Assembly (NCBI GenBank): GCA_016296065.1 | Contig: JAEDKA010000017.1 | Location: forward strand, 1-62,216 | Direction of reading: 5' to 3' | Length of the DNA stretch: 62,216 bases | From: Kiritimatiellia bacterium | Lineage (GTDB): Bacteria; Verrucomicrobiota; Kiritimatiellia; RFP12; UBA1067 | Shown: positions 33,786 through 44,000 of the stretch, in pieces | How positions within the stretch are numbered: position 1 is the stretch's first letter | How the letters are laid out: the number at the start of each line of letters is the position of its first letter | The notes under the pieces: model-generated | What the model saw: only the letters and a program-made list of their open reading frames with translations | Databases searched by the model: none | Told to the model about the DNA's origin: nothing | Position numbers and translations under genes: made by a program

Positions 33786-35357
33786 ATGATGAGGCCGATC
33801 CGCGACTTTGCACTTTTCATTTTGCTGTTTGCACTTGCCCTGCCCGCGCTCGCCGGACACGTTTCCGAGACGGTGTCGCTCTCCGCCGGATGGAACGCGG
33901 TCTATCTCGAGTCGACGCCGGACGACCCGTCTCCGGCGGCGTTCTTCGCGGACCTTCCGCAGGTGGAGCGCATCGGATGCTACGAATCGAGCGTCTATTC
34001 CGCCCTCGCGCAGATCGCGTCCGACGGAACGTCCATCGCGCAGAAGCCAGCGGCGTTCCTCGTGTGGGAGCGCGGCAAGGATTCCTCGTCGACCCTGCAG
34101 CGCATCCTCGGCGGACGCGTCTATTTCGTCTATTCGACGGCCGCGGGCACAAAGACGTTCTACGGCGTTCCGGCGTGTCCGAGGACGACATGGCAGGAAT
34201 CGGGGAGCGGATTCGCGACGCTCGCGGGCGTTTCGATTCCGGCTGGAGAGACTGTCTCCTCGCTTGCGTACTTCCGCGAAGGTCCTCTCGGCGTCGACGC
34301 GGCGAAGAAGCCGCATTCCGTCGGCGGAACGGCGGCCGCAGCGCCGCAGTACACGCAGTTCATGGCCTTCCGCGGCTCGCCGACCCTGAAGGCGGGCGGA
34401 GCGTATGCGTTCGAGGCGGAGTCCGTCTCTGACTGGCCCGGCGTCGTCAGGGTGTCGGTCCCCAACGCGTCCGGCGCGCTGTCCTTCACTTCCGCTTCCG
34501 CGCTGCAGTCGATGACGGTCGCGAACGCGGGGACGACATCGCGCGTCGTGCGCGTGAGCTACGGGGCGAGCGAACTTGAGTCAGAGCGCAAGCCGCCGCT
34601 CAAGCTGTTCATTCCCGCGACGGCGACGAACGCCTCCGCGTGGGTCGATTTCACGACGCACGACTTCTCGCTCGAGGCGGGCGCGTCGGTCCAGCTCGCG
34701 ATGTCCATCGACCGCACTAAGATCGACGCGGAGGGCGGCGAATACGCCGCGCTCGTCACGGTGGCGGACCTCTCCGGCACGAAGATGCGCGTGCGCGTTC
34801 CCGTGACGGCGTCCTCCGAGGCCGAAGGCGAGGCGAATGCGGCGTATCCGAAGGGGCTCTGGTACGGAAACATCGAGCTCTCGCAGGTCGACCACATGTC
34901 CGACGGCGCGCCTGTCGCCGCGGGGGGCGCGATGCGCCTCAACGCGATGGTGTTCGTCGACGGCTCGTCCACGCCGAAGCTGATGCAGCGCGTCAGCGTG
35001 GGCGGGCGGCGGTTCTCCGCAGTGTTCCCGGACATGGCGCACAACGAGCTTGCTGCGACGAGCGGGACGTTCGGGAACCTCGTGCAGTTCGACTGGGTTG
35101 TCGCGGCGGACGCGAAGGACAATCCGTTCCGCCATGCGTGGCACCCCGACCACGGGACGGGCTTCGACGTCACGAACCGCCTTGCATTCGCGTGGCGGAC
35201 GGAGAAGGGGGATTCGACGTGGGAGTACACGCCGGAGGAGGTCACGTACGGAATCTGCACGTGGACGCTCGGAGGACTGTCCGGAAGGGGCGACATAACG
35301 ATGCGGGGAACGTTCGCCCTTAGGCGCATCCTCCCCGTCACAAAGCTGGAGGAGTAG
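33786..35357 (+). CDS. Large secreted beta-rich protein of unknown function
   Basis: 523 residues; two ATGs (33786 and 33789) follow AAGGAGG, and the second has the better spacing. The signal peptide ends LPALAG. The N-terminal segment VSLSAGWNAVYLESTPDDPSP resembles the 'sense-of-gain' opening seen in large secreted proteins of Verrucomicrobia, here from memory only. The middle contains Ig-like stretches (FIPATATNASAWVDF, LAMSIDRTKIDAEGGEYAA). The C-terminal third (GLWYGNIELSQVDHM onward) resembles a domain I recall beside giant LamG proteins in related phyla. No catalytic motif is visible. Confidence 0.75.
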   Translation: MMRPIRDFALFILLFALALPALAGHVSETVSLSAGWNAVYLESTPDDPSPAAFFADLPQVERIGCYESSVYSALAQIASDGTSIAQKPAAFLVWERGKDSSSTLQRILGGRVYFVYSTAAGTKTFYGVPACPRTTWQESGSGFATLAGVSIPAGETVSSLAYFREGPLGVDAAKKPHSVGGTAAAAPQYTQFMAFRGSPTLKAGGAYAFEAESVSDWPGVVRVSVPNASGALSFTSASALQSMTVANAGTTSRVVRVSYGASELESERKPPLKLFIPATATNASAWVDFTTHDFSLEAGASVQLAMSIDRTKIDAEGGEYAALVTVADLSGTKMRVRVPVTASSEAEGEANAAYPKGLWYGNIELSQVDHMSDGAPVAAGGAMRLNAMVFVDGSSTPKLMQRVSVGGRRFSAVFPDMAHNELAATSGTFGNLVQFDWVVAADAKDNPFRHAWHPDHGTGFDVTNRLAFAWRTEKGDSTWEYTPEEVTYGICTWTLGGLSGRGDITMRGTFALRRILPVTKLEE

Positions 35358-35359
35358 CG

Positions 35360-36187
35360 ATGATGAAGGCAAAAACAGCAGTGGCGGCGTTCGCCGCGTC
35401 TTTTCTCTCGTTCGCGGCGATGGAGGCGGTCGCCGAAAGGGCGATCACGTACCACGGCAAGTTAGTGCCGGTCGGGAACAGGCAGATCAGCACGAAGGTG
35501 CCGATGCCGATGGAATTCAGGCTCTACCGCAGCGAGACGCCGGGCGAGACGTCTCCGCTGTGGGGGCGCAGCGTGCCCGTGCGCTTCGACGAGAATGGGA
35601 TGTTCTACGTCGAGCTCTGCGACGGCGCGGGGGCGGAGGTGGGCCGCGCGGAGAAGTCGAAGCTTGCGGACGCGATCGCGGCGGCGGAGGGATCCGACCT
35701 CTGGATCTCGGTGACGCCCGTCGGCTACGGCGAGCTTCTGCCACGCAAGAAGCTCGGCGGAGTGCATCGCGCCGAATACGCCGCGTGCGCCCGCAAGGCG
35801 AAGAAGCTCGCCGCGCCAGCGCTTAAGGCTACCGTCGTGAATGCCGAGGCGCTCACGGCCACGGGCTCGTTCAAGGTCACGAAGACGTTCACTCCCGGCG
35901 GCGGCACGATCAACAACGTGTTAGACGGAAAGAAAGACGTCACGATCGGATCGTCCTCAGGTAGCGTGCTGTTCTCCGACGATTTCGACAACTGGCGCAC
36001 GTTTACCGGGCTGAACTGCAAGGACGGCGCGCACGTGAGCATTGACACGCTCTCGGCCGTTCCCGGATCGTCCGCGTACGGCGTGTTCTCGATCCCGCTG
36101 CCCGCCGGCTCCTACATCCAGATGCCGAACGCGGACCCGTTCAAGTCGAGCTCGTTCGTAGCCGGAAACTACAACCCGTTCTTCTGA
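35360..36187 (+). CDS. Secreted fibre-like protein, member 1 of a three-gene family
   Basis: 275 residues with signal peptide and ATG ATG start after GGAGGAG. The N-terminal module reads ITYHGKLVPVGN, MEFRLYRSETPG, GMFYVELCDG, LWISVTPVGYGELLPRKKL, then HRAEYAACARKAKKL. The same order of motifs occurs in the next two genes. The module resembles the start of phage tail-fibre or cell-surface fibre proteins, in which a short beta-sandwich is followed by an Ala-rich helix and a variable C-terminal head; that comparison is inference. The C-terminal half (about 150-275) is unrelated to those of its paralogues. Confidence 0.75.
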   Translation: MMKAKTAVAAFAASFLSFAAMEAVAERAITYHGKLVPVGNRQISTKVPMPMEFRLYRSETPGETSPLWGRSVPVRFDENGMFYVELCDGAGAEVGRAEKSKLADAIAAAEGSDLWISVTPVGYGELLPRKKLGGVHRAEYAACARKAKKLAAPALKATVVNAEALTATGSFKVTKTFTPGGGTINNVLDGKKDVTIGSSSGSVLFSDDFDNWRTFTGLNCKDGAHVSIDTLSAVPGSSAYGVFSIPLPAGSYIQMPNADPFKSSSFVAGNYNPFF

Positions 36188-36206
36188 CGTCTACCGGAGG
36201 ATTACC

Positions 36207-37196
36207 ATGAAACACGTTCTCTCACTTGCCGCGTCCGCCCTTGTCTTCTGCGGCGCACTCGCGGCGGACTTCAGCTTCGAAGGACGCTGGATGCTGCCCA
36301 GCGGACAGCCCGGCGCAAACGTCGATTCGACGTGCACATTGAGATTCTACAGCGCCGACGGCGCGTCGTCGCCTGCCGGCGAGCAGGCGGGCGTTCCATT
36401 CCAGACTGACAAGGACGGGTATTTCGTCGTGGGCGGTCCTGTTCCGGCGAACATGCCCGACACGTTCTGGGTCGGCGTCAAGCCGGCGGAATCGGACGAA
36501 ATCGTCCCGCGTTTCCGCGTCGCGCCTGTTCCGTACGCCTTCGCCGCTTCCGAGGCGAACCTCGTGGAAAGCGACAAGGAAGTCGTCGTGGACGGCACGG
36601 CGACGGTGAGATCCCTCGCCGTGGCGGGCGATGTGGTGACGGACGAGTGGCTGCTTCCGGAAGGCGGCGAAGTCACCGCCTGGAACCTTCAGGTCGACAA
36701 CGTGCGCGTCGAGAAGATGAAGCTCGAGAACGCCACGTTCTTTTCGATGTTCCGCAACGATGGCGCGGTTTCGCCGGACTACGACAGGATGAGCGCTGAC
36801 AGGTCCGTCGGCGCCGAGGTGAACGTCTACCACGGCGGATTCATGGATTTTAATCTGTACGCGGAGACGCGCGACAACAGCATGGACGCCACCTTCGACA
36901 GCGACGGATTCCTCGTGTTCGCGATCAAGGCGCAGCCGAAGAAGTGCCCCGCGCCGGAAGTCACCGTCACCGTCGGGACCGAAACGTTCGTCTCGAATTT
37001 CAGGATCGGCAGCGACAAGGGGGATAACACCGTGAAGCGGTGCATGACCGTGCCGTACAGAGCGGGCGAGCAGATCAGGGTCTATGTGAAGGCTGTGGGC
37101 TACAGCGACAAGGTCGATGGCTGGTGGGGCGGCAACGTGTCGGACTACACTGCGCGCATCGAAGTAAAGGTCAAACTCGTCAGGTTCGGACGCTGA
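36207..37196 (+). CDS. Secreted fibre-like protein, member 2
   Basis: 329 residues, signal peptide ending GALAAD. The shared N-terminal module is FSFEGRWMLPSGQPG, CTLRFYSADG, GYFVVGGPV, FWVGVKPAESDEIVPRFRV, then APVPYAFAASEANL. The stretch PRFRVAPVPYAFAAS is the clearest form of the PYAF-type motif in the family. After it come WLLPEGGEVTAWNLQVDNVRV, then a beta-rich C-terminal domain with no similarity to the other two members that I can see. Genes in this cluster are separated by about 15-20 bases and each has a Shine-Dalgarno. Confidence 0.75.
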   Translation: MKHVLSLAASALVFCGALAADFSFEGRWMLPSGQPGANVDSTCTLRFYSADGASSPAGEQAGVPFQTDKDGYFVVGGPVPANMPDTFWVGVKPAESDEIVPRFRVAPVPYAFAASEANLVESDKEVVVDGTATVRSLAVAGDVVTDEWLLPEGGEVTAWNLQVDNVRVEKMKLENATFFSMFRNDGAVSPDYDRMSADRSVGAEVNVYHGGFMDFNLYAETRDNSMDATFDSDGFLVFAIKAQPKKCPAPEVTVTVGTETFVSNFRIGSDKGDNTVKRCMTVPYRAGEQIRVYVKAVGYSDKVDGWWGGNVSDYTARIEVKVKLVRFGR

Positions 37197-37214
37197 ACGG
37201 AAAGGAATGTTCAA

Positions 37215-38018
37215 ATGAATGTCAAAACGGCAGTTTTCCTCGCGGCGTCCTTCCTTGCGTGCGCCGCCGGCGCATACGACGGCACCCAGCTCGTCTACCG
37301 CGGACGGCTCGTGAAGCCCGGCTCCTCCGCCGTCGAGCAGTGTTCGCTCGAGATGACCTTCAACCTCTATGCGGACAAGAACTCCACGACGCCGTCGTGG
37401 ACGAAGACAATGAATGGGGTGGCAGTCAACGCGGACGGACTTTTCCAGGTCGCGCTTTCCGGAGACGGGCTTTCCGAGGCGATCGGATCTGGCAAGGCCG
37501 CCTGGATCGGCGTCTGCGTCGCCGGCGGCAAGGAGCAGTATCCGCGCCAGGAGCTGATGGCTAGCGCGCGGTCGGACAAGGCCGAGCGCGCTGGGGCGTT
37601 GGCGTCATCCCCTGCGATCGACGAGGCCGAAGTCAAGCGCGTGGAGGCTTCGGCCATGACCGTGAAGACGCTTTCCGCCGACGGCGGGATATCCCTGCCC
37701 GGAACGACCGCCGCCGTAAGGGAGAACGTGCACATTACCAAGGCGTGGAAGGCGTACGAAGTCAAAGGCAGCGTCAAGTTCTTCAGGCCTGGAGCGCCGA
37801 AGGATTTTGGGACGAAGACGTCCGAAAGCAACGGAAGCGTCTCGTTCGGCACTGCCGACAGCAACTGCGCCGCCGTCTTCACGGCGAGCGGCACCGACGC
37901 GATGCCGGGGCTCTGCCTGATGTTCAAGAAGGGCGAGACGGTGGAAGTCCCCGCAGGGAGCGGGCTTGCCGGGGGCAAGTCGGTGAAATGCAGGGTGTAT
38001 CCGATTGGAGTTGAATGA
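37215..38018 (+). CDS. Secreted fibre-like protein, member 3
   Basis: 267 residues with signal peptide (FLAASFLACAAGAYD). Shared module: LVYRGRLVKPGSS, LEMTFNLYADKNS, GLFQVALSGDG, AWIGVCVAGGKEQYPRQEL, then ARSDKAERAGAL. The PYAF-like position is degenerate here. A short Ser/Ala-rich neck (about 140-165) leads into a small C-terminal domain with VKFFRPGAPKDFG. It ends 16 bases before the giant gene. Confidence 0.75.
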   Translation: MNVKTAVFLAASFLACAAGAYDGTQLVYRGRLVKPGSSAVEQCSLEMTFNLYADKNSTTPSWTKTMNGVAVNADGLFQVALSGDGLSEAIGSGKAAWIGVCVAGGKEQYPRQELMASARSDKAERAGALASSPAIDEAEVKRVEASAMTVKTLSADGGISLPGTTAAVRENVHITKAWKAYEVKGSVKFFRPGAPKDFGTKTSESNGSVSFGTADSNCAAVFTASGTDAMPGLCLMFKKGETVEVPAGSGLAGGKSVKCRVYPIGVE

Positions 38019-38034
38019 GAAGGAGGCCATGCGC

Positions 38035-41000
38035 ATGAAACGTATACTTCTTTCCCTTGCCGCTGCGGCGGTCTCGGCGGCGGCCTGCGCCGATGAGTCC
38101 TCGTGGGAGCTTTCCTCGCTGCGGCCTTTCCCCGCGAGCTCCGTCGGCGGCGAATGGCAGTCGAGCGCCCTCGGGTCGCTGTACCAGACGGGCGGCGGAT
38201 TCGCCGCGGGCGGAGACGAGTCGGCCCAGCCGGTGTCGGGCGATTCGACATACGGCAAGCCGGCGTTCCGCCTCGAGCACGGATCGTGGGGCTTCGGCGT
38301 CTCGGAGCTGCGAGCTGACTTCAGCATCGGCGACTACTGCACCGACTACCCCGAGGGGACGATCGACTGGGCGGCGACGGAAACGGCGATAACGAACTCT
38401 GCCGCCTACCGCGAAGGATATCTCTTCTACGTCGATTCCGCATCGTCGCCCGACAAGCGCGTCCTCTTCACGCGCGGCGGGGAGGTGGCGGTGCCGTGGA
38501 GGCTCGAAGGCGGCGTGGACGCGACCCAGACCTACACGGTCGGCCACATGTCCTCGGCGCGTCCGTTCCGCATCTTCTGGACGGAATATCCGTTCAGCGG
38601 ACCCAGGATCGACCTCGGTGCGCATCCCGACGTGCGGCTTCTCGGCGACCCGGCGATCGTGAAGCCCGTCTACGAGTCCTCCCACACCTCTGAGCAGACA
38701 GGCGTTTCGAACATCGTGCGCGGCGTCGTGTTCGACGCGACGGCGAAGGTCCTGAAGAGCTACTGCCGCGTCGTGAACGAGGCGACTCGGGAATACGACG
38801 GGCCGGTGGGGCAGTTCGTCCTCGCCTACTACGATTCGGGCCAGATGGACAATCTCGTCGCGACAATCGTCGTCGAGGCGTGTCCGCCCGACGTCACCGT
38901 TATCAACGCGTCGGTAGGCGAGGAGCTGCGGCCGACGGGCGGCGGCTACGACATCGAGGGGCTTGAGTCCGAGATCCGCGCCGGCGACGACGTGGTGGAG
39001 GGAGACGCGGTCGCGCCGTATCTCTACAAGCACAAGGGCGACACCAACTGGAGCCCCAAGCACGGGGCGGTGTTCGCGATTGCGCCGACGGACTCCACGA
39101 CGACGAAGACGGGCGAGTCCGCGCCGTGGCGTGCCGACATCTACTGGAAGGCGCCTGATCCGATGGACGTCCTCTGGCCGTTCGAGGAGGACTGGTACGA
39201 GATATCCTGGCCGGACGCGATGCCGAATTTCATCGTCTCGGGAAGCAATGCGGCCCCGGGCCTTCCGATAATCGCGGCGACGAACCTCACGGCCTCTGTC
39301 TGCGCCTACCAGACGCCCGCGAACATCGCCAAGGCTGACAGCAGAGGCTGCATATCGGCGACTGCGGCCGGCCGCTTCACCATCAAGCTCGTCGGCGACG
39401 ACAACGTGTGGTTCCAGCCGGTGCGCGCACGTCTCAGGACTGACGCCGAGGTCGCGATGACGAACGCTGCGGCCTGGACCGTCGGCAGGGAGATCACGCT
39501 TCTCGGAGGCGCGGCGGCCGGCAATACCGAGCGCGCGGTGCTCTCCGCAAACAGCGAACTCCCCGGGTACATCTACGAGGCGGCCTCCACCGGCAGGAGA
39601 AACTGGAACCCCCGCCTGTACCGCGCGCCGAAGCAGGACTCGCAGTCCGACGGAGTCGACGACGGAACGGAAACGAACGCCTTCGCTAGACTCGTCTCTT
39701 CCATATATCCGGTGAACACGTCCGCGGATCCGATAGAGGTGTGGTGGTCAGGACGCGTCACGCAGTACATGATGGGGGGCGGGCTCAAGATCCCGTGCGT
39801 GGTGCAGCGCTACGCCCCGGACTGGCCGGACGCGCGCGATCTGCAGACTATCGTCATCGCGTCGCAGAAGGGTTCCGACGGCGCGCTGTCCGGCGCATCG
39901 GAGTCCGCGCTCTACCTGAACGCGACGAACAGCGCAGGCGCCTTCGCCCACGGCGACATTGTCTCGCCGAGTGCGGCGGGCGGGCTGACTTTCGGCTTCT
40001 GGGTGAACCCGTCCCCGGACGGCGCGGCGAATCCGCAGGTGACGGACGGCCTTCTCGCGACGCTGTACAGCGAGAATGAAGCTTCCGCGGTGTCGTTCCG
40101 CCTCGCCCAAAAGGACGGCGGCTGCTCCGTCGAGATATGCACGAGCTCCGACGCCGGAAGGAACTGGGAGACCTTCGCGGCGCTTCCCGCGCCGACGAAC
40201 GAATGGACCCACGTCGCGCTCGCGCTGGGTCCGGTCGGAGAGGGCGGCGTGCGCCAGGCGCGCGTCTTCGCAAACGCCGTTGCGGTCGAAGCGCCCGAGT
40301 CCATCACGGCGGAGGTGCTCACGAACACCATGTCGCTTGCGGTCGGCGCGTGGTCCGCGCTCGTCGGCGGAAGGCTCGTCCCCTCCGCAACGGGAGTCGC
40401 GCTGGACGGCATCGCCGCGTGGTCCGCGCAGCTGACGGAGCAGCAGCTTGTCGAGATATGGCAGAAGGTCGGCGGAAGCGCCGAGGCCGCGCTCGCGCGG
40501 CAGTTCGAGTTCACGTTTGACGCGGCGCGCGATTTGGTCCAGCTCCAGGAGACACCCGACCGCTTCGTATTCGACACGATGGGCTACCACGTCCTGCGCA
40601 CGAGCGGGATACTCAAGATGTCCCCCGGAGCGCCTGCGCTAAGGAGCGGACTCGTAACGTCCGACTCGGACATCGCGCCGCAGATATACTACGAGAACGA
40701 CGCGAATGCCGACGGGTTCAATCCGAACGACGAGCACGCGTTCCTGCGCGAGGGTCCGTCCGGATGGGTGGTCCACGCGCTCAGGTGCGACCTCTCATCG
40801 TCCGACGGATCAGATCCCCTCGTCCTCGTCCAGTACGCGTCCGGCGGGAAGGGCGCGATGCGCTCGTTCGGCGTCGTTCTCACGAACGACGTCTATTCGA
40901 CGCTCGGCTCCACGCGCAATGCGGGCCTCGCCTTCACGCCGCCGCATCCGCTCAACATCCTCGACAACGCCGACAACGAGCGCAGCTTCGCGGTCACCGT

Positions 41001-44000
41001 GCCGTCCGCCCCGACAAACAGCTTCGGCGAGGCGACGGAAGACTCCGAGGTCGTGTACATCGACCGCAACAGGCGCATGTGGGCGCGCCGCGACGGAATG
41101 GCCGACGCGTACTACTACTACGCCGTGCAGCCGGGGTTCTGGTTCCCCGGCGTAGATGCGCAGCCCGCTGTTGGGACGCTCGTGCCGTGGCTGTCGCGCG
41201 TCGCCACGAACACGGCCGACGTCATCGCGTCCGCGCCGATGCCGTGGCGCTGGGACGTGGCGTGGCCCGCCGACGCGGACATCCCGAAGATGCGCGTCGC
41301 GCAGACTCTGACGACGGCTTCGGAAGGGCTTCCCGAGGTGTGGTCCGCGTCGTCGATGGCCGTCGCGTTCCCCGCGCCGATCGTCGGCAAGGAGAGACGA
41401 GAGCGCGTCGTGCGGCTCATCGACCCGACGGTCGCGCAGAGCGTCGATCTTTCCGTGAAGAGCTCCTTCCCCGACGAATACGGCTTCACGCTCGGCCCGT
41501 CGGGTACGACGCAGCTGAGGACGGGGAAGTACTACTTCACCGGGACGCCACCCGCCGTCGCGGACAGGTTCTACGTCGACGCGGCGAACGGGAAGATGTG
41601 CCTTGTCGGAAAGTACGTCGAGAAGAAGTCCGGCGGAAGCTATCTCCAGGTCAACGTGCTCCAGCCCGAGGAGCGGGCCGTTCTGCGCGAACTGTGCAAG
41701 GGCTCCGACGAGGCGAAGTCGAGATGGCAGTCTGCGGTCGACTCGCTCGCGAAGGCGGAAGTGCAGCCGAACACCGTCACGCGCGAGGCGCTGACGCTTC
41801 CCGACGGCTCGCCCACCAACTCCGCCTTGCGCATCGTGACGGCCTACAGGCCCGTCGACCACTACGCGCTCGTCGCATCCGGCGAAGGCTCCGGCTACGT
41901 AACGATCGTGGAGAACGACAGCTCCGACACGACGATGGTCGCGCCCGGCTCGACGATATCGATGCACGTCATAAAGGTCGTGCCGGAGCTCTACGCGGGC
42001 GGGCTCACCGTCGTGACCGATCCGCTCAACAAGCTCTCCGAGCAGCTCACCATCGCCTACACCTCTCCGTTCGGGTCGGCTGCTGACGACTTCGAGTTCG
42101 AGTGGCGCAGGATAGAGACGCAGACGGACGGGTCGGTCCCGACGAACTACCCCGACTGGCGCGTCTACGGAACCGCCACGAACGGGCTCACGTCGATTCT
42201 GCTCGGCGCGCGCGGCGCGGACCTCAAGGATCTGCAGAACATGTACTACGCGATGCGCTACCGCGCGGCGAAGGACGCCACGGCGCACGCGGTAACGGGT
42301 GACACATGGAGCGACTGGTGCGGGCCGACGCTCGCGGAAGGGTGGGTCCAGCGCGTCCTCAACGCGGTGACGCCGTTTGCGCAGAGGTGCGCCGACTTTA
42401 CGATGTACAAGAGCGACCTCGCCTATTCCATGCTCGAGCAGATAGGCGCGCCGTACCGCGGCGACGTCGCGCTCAACAACGACAACCTGAACAACATCGG
42501 GCTTCTCGAGCTGTACCGCACGGTGCTCAACAAGGCGGAGCGCATGTCCCTCGAGCTCGGCGCGAAGACGGACATGGGCGTCAACAAGCAGCTGCTCCTT
42601 GCGGCGTCGCGCATAGCGGAGCTCTACGGAATCCTCGGCGACGAGGCGTATTCCGACGCGAAGAATCCGACGATATGCCAGATGTTCTCCGGCACCGAAT
42701 ACGACTCCGACTCGCTAAGTTCGTCTGTGTTCTGCTTCCAGAACCAGCTGCCGACGTTGCTGGACGAGGAGCTTGCGCTTCTCAGGGGACGCACCTCTGC
42801 GGTCGCCCCGAACATGACGACGTATCCGTGCTACAACCGCCTCGTGTGGAACTTCACGAAGGGAGTGACCGAGGGCGAGGTGGCGTACGTCAACAACTAC
42901 ATGATCATCGGCGGCGACGGCGAGATCTCGCAGGAGCAGGCGGCGGCGCAGTATCCGCAGGGACACGGCGACGCGTACGGACACTACCTCAGCATGCTCA
43001 AGAGCTTCTACCATCTCGCGCGCAACCCGTACTTCGACTGGTACGCGACGATGACCGAGATGCTGATCGGCGACTACATCGTGAACGTGGACTACTTCGA
43101 CGAGGAGAAGTTCGCCGAGGCCGCCGGAAGCCTCGCGCAGACCGCTCTCGACGCGATGGACCTCACGGCAAGGAAGGCGTGGAGGGAGTCCGACGGCGCG
43201 GCGGGAGCTGGGTACTGCGACGCGGACACCCGCCAGGCGTTCGGATACGGCGAATGGGCGGTGCGCGGCGGATACGGCGCGCTCTGCAACTGGGCGGTCG
43301 TGAACTCGCTCCTGCCGACGAACGACGCGCCGGTGAACGCCGCGTTCCAGGACCGCGGGGTGAGCCGCATCAACCGCTCCACCGCGAGCGCGCTCGCGTA
43401 CTTGCCGTCCGCCCTGCGGTCGATCCAGCAGAAGCTCGACGCGATCGACTCCGGGCGCAATCCGCTCGGGTTCTCCGACAACGCGATTCCGTTCGACATC
43501 GAGCCGACCGAGATGGCCGGCGAGACGGCGACGGCGCTTCCGCACTTCGAGCAGTTCCTCGCGCGCACGGAGAGGGCGCTCGACAACGCGAAGACGGTGC
43601 TCGACCACGCGCACCAGTTCGGCTCGCGCCTCGCGCAGATATCGCTCAGGGAGGGCGAGGACATCGATACGCAGGAGGAGACGGAGGCGGAGTACGTCAA
43701 GAACCTCGTCGCGATATACGGCACGCCGCTTTCCGGCGACATCGGGCCCGGCGGAACATACGCGCAGGGCTACGAGGGGCCTGACATCTACCACTACATG
43801 TACATCGACCTCGCGCCGTACGGGCTCGACGCCATCGACTCCGCGCTGACGAAGAAGGTGGTGTCCTTCAAGCTGGAGAACGCAGGGCCGGTCGTCAACG
43901 CGTGGAACCTCGACTACGTCACTGGATCGGTCTTCTCTGTCGTGTACACGCTCACGCCGGACGGAATACCGCAGGCGCCCAAGGCGAGCGGACGGCGCAG